From assembly GCF_000378085.1 (NCBI RefSeq), contig NZ_KB899225.1, positions 1 to 48,900 of the forward strand: a stretch of 48,900 nt of DNA, given 5' to 3'. The stretch comes from Hoylesella loescheii DSM 19665 = JCM 12249 = ATCC 15930. Lineage in GTDB: Bacteria; Bacteroidota; Bacteroidia; Bacteroidales; Bacteroidaceae. The notes beneath the pieces were generated by a model that worked only from the letters and a program-made list of their open reading frames with translations, was not told the origin of the DNA and did no database searches. Below, piece by piece: positions 17,244 to 25,817 of the stretch. The translations under genes were made by a program, and so were the position numbers. Numbering within the stretch: the stretch's first letter is position 1; each line of letters opens with the position of its first letter.

Positions 17244-20200
17244 TTAGAATTTAACGGAGACGTTGAAGCCGAACTTGCGCGAGCTAGGATTAGCCGACCA
17301 CTCACCGAAGTTACCTTTAAGGTCGTTGCCAAACGAGGTTAGCTCGGGATCTACAAAGGTATTCTCGGCTGGTGTCCAAAGGAAGAGGTTGTTGCCGAAG
17401 GCCGACAGCCGCACGTCGGTTAGGAAAGTGCTGGCTATCCACTTCTTAGGCAGTGCCCAACTGAGCGTTATGGCGCGCAACTTAATATACGATTTGTCGA
17501 TCAGATCGCCTGCTCCCATCTCCAAACCGCCATTGTTCCAGAAGTTATAAATATTGGAAGCGTTGAGCGGTGTGGTGTTATCTTCGTACACGGGTTTGCC
17601 TTGTACATCGGTACCCGTTTGTACAACGGTGTTTGGAACAATCCATGGATTGCGGCTGTTATAGGCCGTTTGCATAGCGTTACCCGTAAAATAGCTGACG
17701 CTTTTGGTGCGCGAGTACATCTTTCCACCCTGACGTATGTCTACGTCTACCGAAAGACTTACGCCCTTATAGGTAAAGGTGTTGTTGATACCCATGGTGT
17801 ATTTGTAGTTCATACTTCCCACAAACTGCTGGTTGGGATCGCGTATGGGCAGGCCTTGGTTGTCTACCACGACCTTTCCTGTTGCGGGATCGCGCAGCGG
17901 TACGTATGCTTTGAACACGCCTAACTCTTTTCCCACCTTGGCATAAAGCCCCACTCCACCACTTAGTCCGAATATATATGACTCGCCACCCAGTTCTTCG
18001 GGCAGGCTGATAACCTTGCTCCAGTTCTTGGTGAAGTTCCAAGTTACGTCCCAAGCAAAGTCTTTCAGCTTCACGGGCGTTCCACTAACCACCAACTCCA
18101 CACCACGGTTGCGTATCTCTCCAAGGTTCATGTTTTGGTAAAGATAGCCCGAAGCGGCATCCATATCGAGACTAAATATCTGGTGATCGCTGGTTCGGTT
18201 GTAGAACGAAGCGTCGAAACTGAGCCTGTTATTAAAGAAAGCCATGTTCAATCCCACTTCTAACTCAGTGGTCATCTCAGGACCTAGCGTGCTACTACCA
18301 AGTGTATTGCCAACGCTATACGAGTTCCAATTGCCATTGGTAAATGGGAAACGGCTTTCGAACCATCCACTACTGTTAGAAAGTCCTTGTCTATATACCG
18401 TTGCCGTCATATAAGGCAGGGCGTCGTTACCCGTTTTTCCCCATGCAGCACGTAGCTTGGCGTAACTAATGGTTTTCTTAACGTTCTCTGGAAGTACTTC
18501 AGAGAATATCCAACTAGCTGTTGCGCCGGGATAGAAATACGAGCGGCTGCCACGTGGAAGCGTTGACGACCAGTCGTTTCGGGCAGTAACAGTGAGGTAA
18601 AGCATATTCTTAAACGCCACCTCGGCCTGTCCTAACACGCCCATCAGTCGTTGAGTGCGCTGTTCACCATCTATTGTTGGTTTGTCGGCCGTGTTCGCCA
18701 AGTTGAACCAAGTGGGTATGGTGAGGTTCGTTATCTCCGTATCTTGGTAGTTATACTTACGCTCGTTGCCATTGAAACCTGCCAAAACGTTGAGGTGCCA
18801 ATCATCCGTCATATCCTTGTCGAAAGTAAGCAGCACGTCTTGGTTTATCTCTCGACGTCGGGTTGTTCGCTCACTAACTCGCCCGGTTAGACTGCGTAGC
18901 GCGTCTTCCCAGTTAGGTGTGCCCTCAAACAGTGCCGACATATTGGGCTCACCCACGTCACGGTGTTCGGTACTGGTGTCTAGTCCAAAGCGATAGGTAA
19001 GCTTAAAGTATTTCAAGAAGTCGTAATCCAGCTGCAGCTTGCCATAGAAGCGCTCGCTTTCGAACTCGTTCTTATAATTCTTCAGAATGTAATAGGGGTT
19101 GGTTACACCATAAGGCGTGTAGTAATAACCCGGTGTGTTGAAGGGGTTACTAAGGTCAGCCAACTCGGTTATGCTGATGTCGCGTGGCGTCTGCATAATG
19201 GTGTTGTACATCGAACCTAGCCCCTGACCCGTAGACACGAAGTTGTTACGTTGGTAGGCATAGTTAAGTGATGTGCTGAACGTAAGGTTGTTCACCTTAT
19301 GACTTGCCCTAGCCGAGAACGTGTACTTGTTATAGCTGTCGGCATTGGTAGGAATGATACCGTCTTGACTTATCTGCGACAGACTGAGGAAGAAGTTGCT
19401 CACGTCTGTTGCACCGTTGAGCGATACGCTGTTGCTGTATCGGTAACCTGTATCGAAGAAGTCGCGCACGTTATTTTTTATGGGCACGTAGCTCTTAAAG
19501 TTCTGTGTGCCTTCGTAAACGTTACCGTAGCGCAGCCACGAACCATCGAAACGCGGTCCCCACGAACCGTTTTCAAGGTCGGTTTTGTTGCCATACCAAC
19601 CCATACCAAAGTCGTTTTGCATCTGCGGTAGGCGTAAGAGCGTTTCCCATTGCATGCCACCGTTATACTCTATACCCAATCCCTTTTGGGCTTTCTTACC
19701 CGTTTTGGTGGTAATAAGGATAACGCCGTTGGCTGCACGACTACCATACAGGGCCGTTGCGGCTGCTCCTTTAAGGATGGTCATGCTTTCCACGTCGTCG
19801 GGATTCACTGCACTGGCACCATTACCGAAGTCGTAACAACGGCTAAGGTTACGATCGCTAGCAACCGCTTCGTTGGTCAATGGCACACCATCGATAACGT
19901 ATAGTGGCTGGTTGGTGCTGCCCAACGAGCTGATACCACGCACAATAACCGACTTCGACGAACCTGGGTCGGACGAAGAACTGGATATTTGCACACCCGC
20001 TACCTTGCCCGAGAGGCTCGACATGATGTCATTGGTACGTGCTGCGGCAATCTCATCGCCCTTAACGGCTGTTGCCGAGAAGCCCAGAGCTTTGGCCGAG
20101 CGTTTAATGCCCATAGCCGTTACCACCACTTCGCCTAACGTTGTGTTGAGCGGTTCCAGCATAATGCGCAGGTTATCCTTAGCCGTTACGTCGACTGCTT

Positions 20201-20432
20201 TCATGCCTGCCGACGAGATACGTAGCTTCGCACGTTCGGGTACGGTAAGGGTAAACTGTCCATCAACGTTGGTAACCGTGCCTTGACCAGTGCCTACTAC
20301 AACAATGGAGGCGCCAATTACAGGCTGTCCGTCTTCAGAACTAATTACCGTTCCAGAGATTTTCACTTGGGCCACGGCAGCTCCCACACATAAGAAGAGG
20401 CTGGCCAATAGCAAAGTAAACCTTTTTCCCAT
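17244..20432 (-). CDS. SusC/RagA-like TonB-dependent outer-membrane transporter
   Basis: 1062 residues. Signal peptide to about residue 21 (VGAAVAQ), then a carboxypeptidase-regulatory-like domain (KISGTVISSEDGQPVIGASI, about 24-95), a short TonB-interacting stretch GEVVVTAMGIKR, the plug domain (GKVAGVQISSSSSDPGSSKS; SLGSTNQPLYVIDGVPL; AATALYGSRAANGVILITTK) and a beta-barrel ending in an aromatic SVKF. It imports the ligand held by the downstream SusD-like protein using TonB energy. A strong promoter lies at 20551-20582, leaving a leader of about 110 nt. Confidence 0.95.
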   Translation of the reverse strand: MGKRFTLLLASLFLCVGAAVAQVKISGTVISSEDGQPVIGASIVVVGTGQGTVTNVDGQFTLTVPERAKLRISSAGMKAVDVTAKDNLRIMLEPLNTTLGEVVVTAMGIKRSAKALGFSATAVKGDEIAAARTNDIMSSLSGKVAGVQISSSSSDPGSSKSVIVRGISSLGSTNQPLYVIDGVPLTNEAVASDRNLSRCYDFGNGASAVNPDDVESMTILKGAAATALYGSRAANGVILITTKTGKKAQKGLGIEYNGGMQWETLLRLPQMQNDFGMGWYGNKTDLENGSWGPRFDGSWLRYGNVYEGTQNFKSYVPIKNNVRDFFDTGYRYSNSVSLNGATDVSNFFLSLSQISQDGIIPTNADSYNKYTFSARASHKVNNLTFSTSLNYAYQRNNFVSTGQGLGSMYNTIMQTPRDISITELADLSNPFNTPGYYYTPYGVTNPYYILKNYKNEFESERFYGKLQLDYDFLKYFKLTYRFGLDTSTEHRDVGEPNMSALFEGTPNWEDALRSLTGRVSERTTRRREINQDVLLTFDKDMTDDWHLNVLAGFNGNERKYNYQDTEITNLTIPTWFNLANTADKPTIDGEQRTQRLMGVLGQAEVAFKNMLYLTVTARNDWSSTLPRGSRSYFYPGATASWIFSEVLPENVKKTISYAKLRAAWGKTGNDALPYMTATVYRQGLSNSSGWFESRFPFTNGNWNSYSVGNTLGSSTLGPEMTTELEVGLNMAFFNNRLSFDASFYNRTSDHQIFSLDMDAASGYLYQNMNLGEIRNRGVELVVSGTPVKLKDFAWDVTWNFTKNWSKVISLPEELGGESYIFGLSGGVGLYAKVGKELGVFKAYVPLRDPATGKVVVDNQGLPIRDPNQQFVGSMNYKYTMGINNTFTYKGVSLSVDVDIRQGGKMYSRTKSVSYFTGNAMQTAYNSRNPWIVPNTVVQTGTDVQGKPVYEDNTTPLNASNIYNFWNNGGLEMGAGDLIDKSYIKLRAITLSWALPKKWIASTFLTDVRLSAFGNNLFLWTPAENTFVDPELTSFGNDLKGNFGEWSANPSSRKFGFNVSVKF

Positions 20433-20550
20433 AAATTTTCTCTCATTAGTTATTATTAATGCAACCCTTCTCGGTTGCCGTATTGATTATCCAGTACAGA
20501 AGGATGGCTAAATGCCGTGTGTTCGATTTACAAGAGTTTAATGAATATTG

Positions 20551-20582
20551 CAAAGCTAGGAAAAATTTAAACACCCTCCAAA
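20551..20582 (-). promoter_or_regulatory. Promoter of the first SusC/SusD operon
   Basis: Minus strand TTTG (20579-20582), 20 bases, TAGCTTTG (20551-20558): full match to the Bacteroidetes consensus. The susC-like start is at 20432. Confidence 0.8.
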
Positions 20583-20790
20583 TATTTTGCAACTAAAAAT
20601 CTAATTATGGTTGATTTTTGCTATAAAACGGATAAATATTATATCAAGATGCAATGTTTGCGCACACATTTGATATCAATAAGCACTCTTTTGCATTTCA
20701 TTTTACTTCCTTTTTATCGCTAAATTTGATATTCATTTTGTCGTTTTTACTCGCTTATCATAGAACAACGCACAACTTCTTCACAAATGT

Positions 20791-20822
20791 TTTGGGTGTT
20801 CGGGCGTATTATTTTAATTTTG
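20791..20822 (+). promoter_or_regulatory. Promoter of the receiver/PPDK_N gene
   Basis: TTTG (20791-20794), 20 bases, TAATTTTG (20815-20822): full consensus. Transcription would start near 20829, downstream of the first in-frame ATG (20824), which argues for a later start codon. Confidence 0.75.
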
Positions 20823-20898
20823 TATGGCTGCAAATATCAACCGCAAGGCTGCCGACTTAAGCCTCCGCAGCATGCTCCACACGATAAAACAGAACGAT

Positions 20899-23862
20899 AT
20901 GGATAACAAGATACCCCAAGAGTGGAACGACATTCTGCTCAAAGACGTCACCTTCATCGACCTGATGAAGCACCGTATATATAATGTGCTCATCGTGGCC
21001 AATCCCTACGATGCCTTTATGCTGGAAGACGATGGCCGCATCGACGAGAAGATTTACAACGAGTACGTGGAGCTGGGGCTACGTTATCCACCCACGTTCA
21101 AACAGGTAAGCACCGTAGAAGAGGCCGAAGAGGTGATGCAGAGCATGAGTGTAGACCTGGTTATCTGCATGCCAGGCAATGCCGACAACGATGCCTTCGC
21201 TGTTGCGCGTGCAGTGAAAGACCGTTTTCCCATGGTGCCTTGCGTGGTGCTTACGCCTTTCTCGCACGGCATAACACGCCGTATGCAAGACGAAGACCTC
21301 AGCATCTTCGACTACGTTTTTTGCTGGCTGGGCAACACCAACCTTATTCTTTCCATCATCAAGCTCATCGAAGACAAGATGAATGTGGAGCACGACATCG
21401 AAGAAGCAGGCGTGCAGATGATTCTGCTCGTAGAAGACAGCATCCGTTTTTACTCTTCCATCCTACCCAACCTATACAGTTATATCCTCGTTCAGAGTAA
21501 GCGTATCTCCACCGAAGCTCTTAACCGTCACGCCGCTGCATTGCGAATGCGCGGCAGGCCAAAGGTGGTATTGGCCCGAACCTACGAAGAGGCCATGGCC
21601 TATTACGACAAATACCACGATAACACACTGGGCGTCATCAGCGATGTACGCTTTCCCAAGGATGGCGTCAAAGACCCCGAGGCAGGCCTTAAGTTGCTGC
21701 GCGAGATACGCCGACGCGACGAATACGTGCCGCTAATTATGGAAAGTGCAGAGGCCAACAACCGCGCTAAGGCCGAAACGGAGGGTTTTCGCTTCGTAGA
21801 CAAGAACTCGAAGAAGATGAGTCTTGACCTACGCCACCTGATGGAAGAACACATGGGCTTCGGCGACTTTATCTTTCGCGACCCCAAGACACGTAAGGAG
21901 GTTGCACGCATTGGGTCGCTCAAACAGCTGCAAGACAACATCTTCAACATCCCTTACGACTCGATGCTCTTCCACATCAGCCGAAACCATGTTAGCCGAT
22001 GGCTCTCAGCCAGGGGAATCTTTCCCGTTTCGGCTTTTCTCAAAGGCGTAACGTGGCACAAATTAAAGGATGTCGACGCCCACCGACAAATTATCTTCGA
22101 GGCCATTGTGCGCTATCGCAACATGAAAAACCTTGGCGTGGTGGCCGTGTTCGACCGCATGAAGTTCGACCGTTATGCCCACTTCGCACGTATCGGCGAC
22201 GGCTCGCTAGGCGGAAAAGGGCGCGGATTGGCCTTTCTCGACAATGTTATCAAGCGCCATCCCGAGTTCAACAGCTTCCCTGGCGTGAAGGTACACATAC
22301 CCAAAACCGTTGTGTTGTGTACCGACTTCTTCGACCAGTTCATGGAGCAAAACAACCTTTACCAAATCGCTCTCAGTGATGCCAGCGACGACGAGATACT
22401 GCACCATTTCCTTGCAGCGCAGCTCCCCGATAGCCTTAAAGCCGATTTCACCACCTTTTTCGAGGCTACACGCTGCCCCATAGCCGTGCGTTCCAGCTCG
22501 TTACTCGAAGATGCACACTACCAACCCTTTGCCGGCATATACAGCACGTATATGATTCCATACGTAGAAGATGCCGAAGTGATGCTCCGCCTCTTAGCTT
22601 CAGCCATCAAGGGCGTATATGCTTCGGTGTTTTATAAGGACTCCAAGGCCTACATGTCGGCCACTAGCAACGTCATCGACCAAGAAAAGATGGCCGTAAT
22701 ACTACAAGCCGTGGTAGGCAAAGACTACGACGGACGATTTTACCCCAACATCAGCGGTGTGCTTCGCTCCATCAACTATTACCCTGTTGGCGACGAACGA
22801 ACCGAAGACGGCATTGCCAACCTTGCCCTAGGATTGGGAAAATACATCGTGGATGGCGGTCAGACACTCCGCGTTAGTCCATATCACCCCAACCAAGTGC
22901 TACAAACAAGCGAGATGGAAGCGGCACTGCGCGACACACAAACGCAATTCTACGCTCTCGACACCAAGCATCTTGACACCGACTTTACCGTAGACGACGG
23001 TTTTAACATGCAGGAACTGGGTGTGAAGGAGGCAGAAGCCGACCGTTCGTTGCACTTTATCGCCGCCACATACGACCCCAACGACCGCATCATTCGCGAT
23101 GGCCTTTACGATGGCGGACGCAAACTTATCACCTTCGGCGGTGTGCTCAGGCACGATGCTTTCCCTCTTCCACAAATCATGCAGATGGCCATGCGCTATG
23201 GTGAAGAGGCCATGAAGCGACCCGTGGAAATAGAATTTGCCTGTAACATAAATCCCGATCGCACGGGCGAATTTAACCTTTTGCAAATCCGACCCATCGT
23301 AGACTCGAAGCAAATGCTCGACGAAGACATTACCGCCATTCCCGATGAGCGATGTCTGCTGCGCTCGCACAACTCGCTGGGGCATGGCGTAAGCGACGAC
23401 GTAACCGACGTGGTGTATGTTAAATACGATGATAACTTCTCGGCTGCCGACAACTATCGCGTGGCCGAAGATGTGGAACGCATCAACAATAGCTTTCTTG
23501 GCACCGACCGCAACTACATTCTCGTAGGACCAGGACGTTGGGGTTCGAGCGACTTTTGGTTGGGCGTACCCGTAAAATGGCCACATATCAGTGCGGCACG
23601 TGTCATTGTCGAGGTGGCGTTGAAAAACTATCGGGTAGACCCGAGCCAAGGTACGCACTTCTTCCAAAACCTCACTAGCTTCGGCGTTGGCTACTTCACG
23701 ATAGACACCAATATTCCCGATGGACTCTTCCGCAAGGATATTCTCGATGCCATGCCTGCCATAGAAGAAACCCAATACGTACGACACGTACGCTTTAACC
23801 GTCCTTTGCGCATACTGATGGATGGGATGAAGGGAGAAGGCGTTGTGGTGAAAGGCCATTAA
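20899..23862 (+). CDS. Receiver-domain / PEP-synthase-type ATP-grasp (PPDK_N) fusion protein
   Basis: 987 residues from ATG 20899; the frame is open from ATG 20824, but that codon precedes the predicted transcription start. Residue numbers below are from 20824. About 53-165 is a receiver-like domain with no Asp at the usual phosphorylation site (VICMPGN). About 197-330 is a second receiver with LVEDS, the candidate phospho-Asp in VISDVRFP (about 272) and Lys in FVDKNSKK. About 450-850 is a PPDK_N/PEP-synthase ATP-binding domain (GDGSLGGKGRGLAFL; CPIAVRSSSLLED). A conserved tail follows (YILVGPGRWGSSDFWLGVPV). No phosphohistidine swivel domain or PEP/pyruvate barrel is seen, so it is not a complete PEP synthase. 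The role may be phospho-signalling; unknown. Confidence 0.85.
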   Translation: MDNKIPQEWNDILLKDVTFIDLMKHRIYNVLIVANPYDAFMLEDDGRIDEKIYNEYVELGLRYPPTFKQVSTVEEAEEVMQSMSVDLVICMPGNADNDAFAVARAVKDRFPMVPCVVLTPFSHGITRRMQDEDLSIFDYVFCWLGNTNLILSIIKLIEDKMNVEHDIEEAGVQMILLVEDSIRFYSSILPNLYSYILVQSKRISTEALNRHAAALRMRGRPKVVLARTYEEAMAYYDKYHDNTLGVISDVRFPKDGVKDPEAGLKLLREIRRRDEYVPLIMESAEANNRAKAETEGFRFVDKNSKKMSLDLRHLMEEHMGFGDFIFRDPKTRKEVARIGSLKQLQDNIFNIPYDSMLFHISRNHVSRWLSARGIFPVSAFLKGVTWHKLKDVDAHRQIIFEAIVRYRNMKNLGVVAVFDRMKFDRYAHFARIGDGSLGGKGRGLAFLDNVIKRHPEFNSFPGVKVHIPKTVVLCTDFFDQFMEQNNLYQIALSDASDDEILHHFLAAQLPDSLKADFTTFFEATRCPIAVRSSSLLEDAHYQPFAGIYSTYMIPYVEDAEVMLRLLASAIKGVYASVFYKDSKAYMSATSNVIDQEKMAVILQAVVGKDYDGRFYPNISGVLRSINYYPVGDERTEDGIANLALGLGKYIVDGGQTLRVSPYHPNQVLQTSEMEAALRDTQTQFYALDTKHLDTDFTVDDGFNMQELGVKEAEADRSLHFIAATYDPNDRIIRDGLYDGGRKLITFGGVLRHDAFPLPQIMQMAMRYGEEAMKRPVEIEFACNINPDRTGEFNLLQIRPIVDSKQMLDEDITAIPDERCLLRSHNSLGHGVSDDVTDVVYVKYDDNFSAADNYRVAEDVERINNSFLGTDRNYILVGPGRWGSSDFWLGVPVKWPHISAARVIVEVALKNYRVDPSQGTHFFQNLTSFGVGYFTIDTNIPDGLFRKDILDAMPAIEETQYVRHVRFNRPLRILMDGMKGEGVVVKGH

Positions 23863-23945
23863 ATGATAAAAACAATGAGCTAAATGGCAATCATTCACCC
23901 CACAGCCAGCCTTGCTTTTTATTTTCCCAATTCAAAAAAAAGGCT

Positions 23946-23953
23946 TACCTTTG
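23946..23953 (+). promoter_or_regulatory. -7 element of the lrgA promoter
   Basis: TACCTTTG matches TAnnTTTG; the upstream element is TTTT (23922-23925) at 20 bases, so it is weaker than consensus. The leader to lrgA would be about 90 nt. Confidence 0.5.
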
Positions 23954-24051
23954 CATCGTTTTCAAGGATCAGGTCTGCCTTGTTGCAGGCACACTAGCGA
24001 ACAATAGATATTTTTCATAAAACGTAACTCCCCCTGTTTATTGGGCTTTAA

Positions 24052-24453
24052 ATGGCTAAACAGTTTTTTGTTATCTTTGGATGCCTTGCACTTGGCGAGG
24101 TAGTTGTTTGGGCAACAGGCATCAAACTACCATCGAGCATCATCGGAATGTTGCTGCTCACGTTCTTTCTTAAAACCAAGATCGTTAAGCTGGAGTGGGT
24201 AGAAAAGCTATCCCAATTTCTGCTTGCAAACCTTGGTTTCTTCTTCGTTCCGCCGGGAGTAGCCATCATGCTCTACCTCGATGTCATCCAAAAAGAACTT
24301 CTTCCCATTGCAATGGCCACCATATTGAGTACCATTCTTGTGCTGGTGGTTACTGGGCACATGCACCAATTCGTGGTGAAAGCCGAACGCAAAATCATCG
24401 CAATGAATATGCGCAGAAAGCGGAAAGAAAAGCTTGAAGAGCAAGATGAGTGA
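24052..24453 (+). CDS. lrgA: LrgA/CidA family membrane protein
   Basis: 133 residues with four hydrophobic segments (FVIFGCLALGEVVVWATG; SSIIGMLLLTFFL; FLLANLGFFFVPPGVAIML; LLPIAMATILSTILVLVVTG) and the family core LPSSIIGMLLL plus NLGFFFVPPGVAIM, followed by a basic tail. LrgA/CidA proteins are holin-like or pyruvate-linked membrane proteins that work with LrgB. The partner gene follows after 233 bp, an unusually wide gap filled by complementary purine- and pyrimidine-rich repeats. The upstream receiver/PPDK_N gene ends 189 bp before. Confidence 0.9.
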   Translation: MAKQFFVIFGCLALGEVVVWATGIKLPSSIIGMLLLTFFLKTKIVKLEWVEKLSQFLLANLGFFFVPPGVAIMLYLDVIQKELLPIAMATILSTILVLVVTGHMHQFVVKAERKIIAMNMRRKRKEKLEEQDE

Positions 24454-24681
24454 AAAAGGTGAAAAGGTGAAAACACGAAAGGGTGAAAAGATGGCCATAC
24501 GCTAATAGCATTTGGCCACAAGCTTGCACCATAAGAACATGCAGACTCAACCTACTTGTTTGGCATTAACCATCCTTCCGCCCTTTCATTTTTTCACCAT
24601 TCCATTCTTTCATTTTTTCACCCTCTCACTCTTTCACCTTTCCATCCCTTCACTTTTTCACCCTTACACCCCTTCACCTTT
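24450..24681 (+). repeat. Complementary GGTGAAAA / TTTTCACC tracts between lrgA and lrgB
   Basis: About 24453-24491 is made of GGTGAAAA-type units directly after the lrgA stop. About 24581-24681 is made of TTTTTCACC/TTTCACC units reaching to 5 bases before the lrgB ATG. In one transcript the two tracts can pair in many registers. Confidence 0.75.
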
Positions 24682-24686
24682 AAACG

Positions 24687-25385
24687 ATGCAACAGCTTTT
24701 TTCCAACCAATACATCATCTTGGCAATGACATTTGCCGTGTTCTATTATTTCCGCCGACTGCAATACCGCACGGGTTGGATTCTACTCAACCCCATACTC
24801 ATTGCCATCGTGTTGCTCATTGCCTACTTGAAGCTTACGGGCGTGTTGTTCGAAACCTTCGAAGAAAGTGGCAGCCTCATCGATTTCTGGCTCAAACCAG
24901 CCGTCGTGGCCCTTGGCGTGCCTCTCTATTTGCAGTTCGAGGCCATAAAGAAGCTGTGGCTTCCCATTGTCCTGTCCCAATTGGTGGGTTGCCTCGTGGG
25001 TATTGTCAGCGTGGTGTTCATCGCCCAATTGTTCGGTGCTTCGAAGGTGGTAATCATCTCCATGGCCAGCAAGTCGGTAACAACACCCATCGCCATGGAG
25101 GTTACTCAGGCCCTTGGAGGTATTCCCTCGCTCACGGCTGCCGTGGTAGTGATAACCGGAATACTAGGTGCCATCCTTGGTTTTAAGGCCTTAGCCATGG
25201 GCCATGTCAACAGTCCCATAGCCAAAGGCCTGTCTATGGGCACAGCCTCGCATGCCGTTGGCGCATCCACAGCTATGGGCATCAGCAACAAATATGGTGC
25301 TTTCGCCAGCTTAGGCATCACCCTCAACGGCATTTTCACCGCCCTACTCACCCCCACCATCTTGCGATTGATGGGCTTTATTTGA
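24687..25385 (+). CDS. lrgB: LrgB family membrane protein
   Basis: 232 residues, multi-spanning (IILAMTFAVFYYF; LLNPILIAIVLLIAYL; LPIVLSQLVGCLVGIVSVVF; VVVITGILGAILGF). Family signatures are WLKPAVVALGVPLY, SKSVTTPIAMEV and GTASHAVGASTAMG. Pairs with LrgA; the LrgAB system has been linked to control of murein hydrolases and, in other bacteria, to pyruvate uptake; which applies here is not known. The start region is preceded by a pyrimidine-rich tract with no purine-rich ribosome-binding site, so translation may depend on the RNA fold with the tract after lrgA. Confidence 0.9.
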   Translation: MQQLFSNQYIILAMTFAVFYYFRRLQYRTGWILLNPILIAIVLLIAYLKLTGVLFETFEESGSLIDFWLKPAVVALGVPLYLQFEAIKKLWLPIVLSQLVGCLVGIVSVVFIAQLFGASKVVIISMASKSVTTPIAMEVTQALGGIPSLTAAVVVITGILGAILGFKALAMGHVNSPIAKGLSMGTASHAVGASTAMGISNKYGAFASLGITLNGIFTALLTPTILRLMGFI

Positions 25386-25657
25386 TAACATTGCTCGTAG
25401 GTTTATAGGTTTTTAAGCCTAATGGATACAAACCTATTTGCAGAAAAAGGGTTAGAATGTTCGATAGCACTGATATGCGAGATGTAGAATATCGAAAACC
25501 GTTAAGCCGTTAGCGTGCATCTTCCAGTATGCCGTGTGGCTTTTCATCGCCGCATCATCTTCTTCAAGCCGTTTGTTACCCGATAAAACGCGACAGGTCT
25601 TCATGCCTTGCGCGATATGCCTATAATGCCATTATTAGGCGTTTTTTCGTTAACGAA

Positions 25658-25789
25658 GCAGTACAAAGGGCTTTGTACTGCGACTACAAGCCTTTTGTAG
25701 TCACACTACAGACCTTTTGTAGTGCCACTACAACTCGTTTGTAGTCACCCTACAACTCATTTGTAGCCACCCTACAAAAGGGCTTGTAG
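25658..25789. repeat. Array of six palindromes with 22-bp period (CTACAA...TTGTAG)
   Basis: A perfect 11-bp inverted repeat GCAGTACAAAG-gg-CTTTGTACTGC (25658-25681) is followed by palindromes starting exactly at 25684, 25706, 25728, 25750 and 25772, each CTACAN...TTGTAG with a variable centre and a 5-6 base linker. It fills the middle of the 432-bp gap between the convergent lrgB and 25818-26579 genes. No gene is seen in 25386-25817. Confidence 0.85.
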
Positions 25790-25817
25790 CGCATCAAGAC
25801 AGAAATCGGCCTCTCCC

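Noticed and set aside
20899..23862. Annotation as phosphoenolpyruvate synthase (ppsA)
   Set aside because: Only the ATP-binding PPDK_N part is seen; the phosphohistidine and PEP/pyruvate domains are missing, and receiver domains are present.
22900..23898. 332-residue minus-strand reading frame opposite the receiver/PPDK_N gene
   Set aside because: The plus-strand gene has clear domains over the same bases; the antisense frame has no recognisable domain and is a codon-bias shadow.
25658..25789. CRISPR-like array
   Set aside because: Units are contiguous palindromes with 5-6 base linkers, no spacers of 30 bases or more, and no cas genes in the window. The same holds for the 22-bp arrays at 1121, 13060 and 38767.
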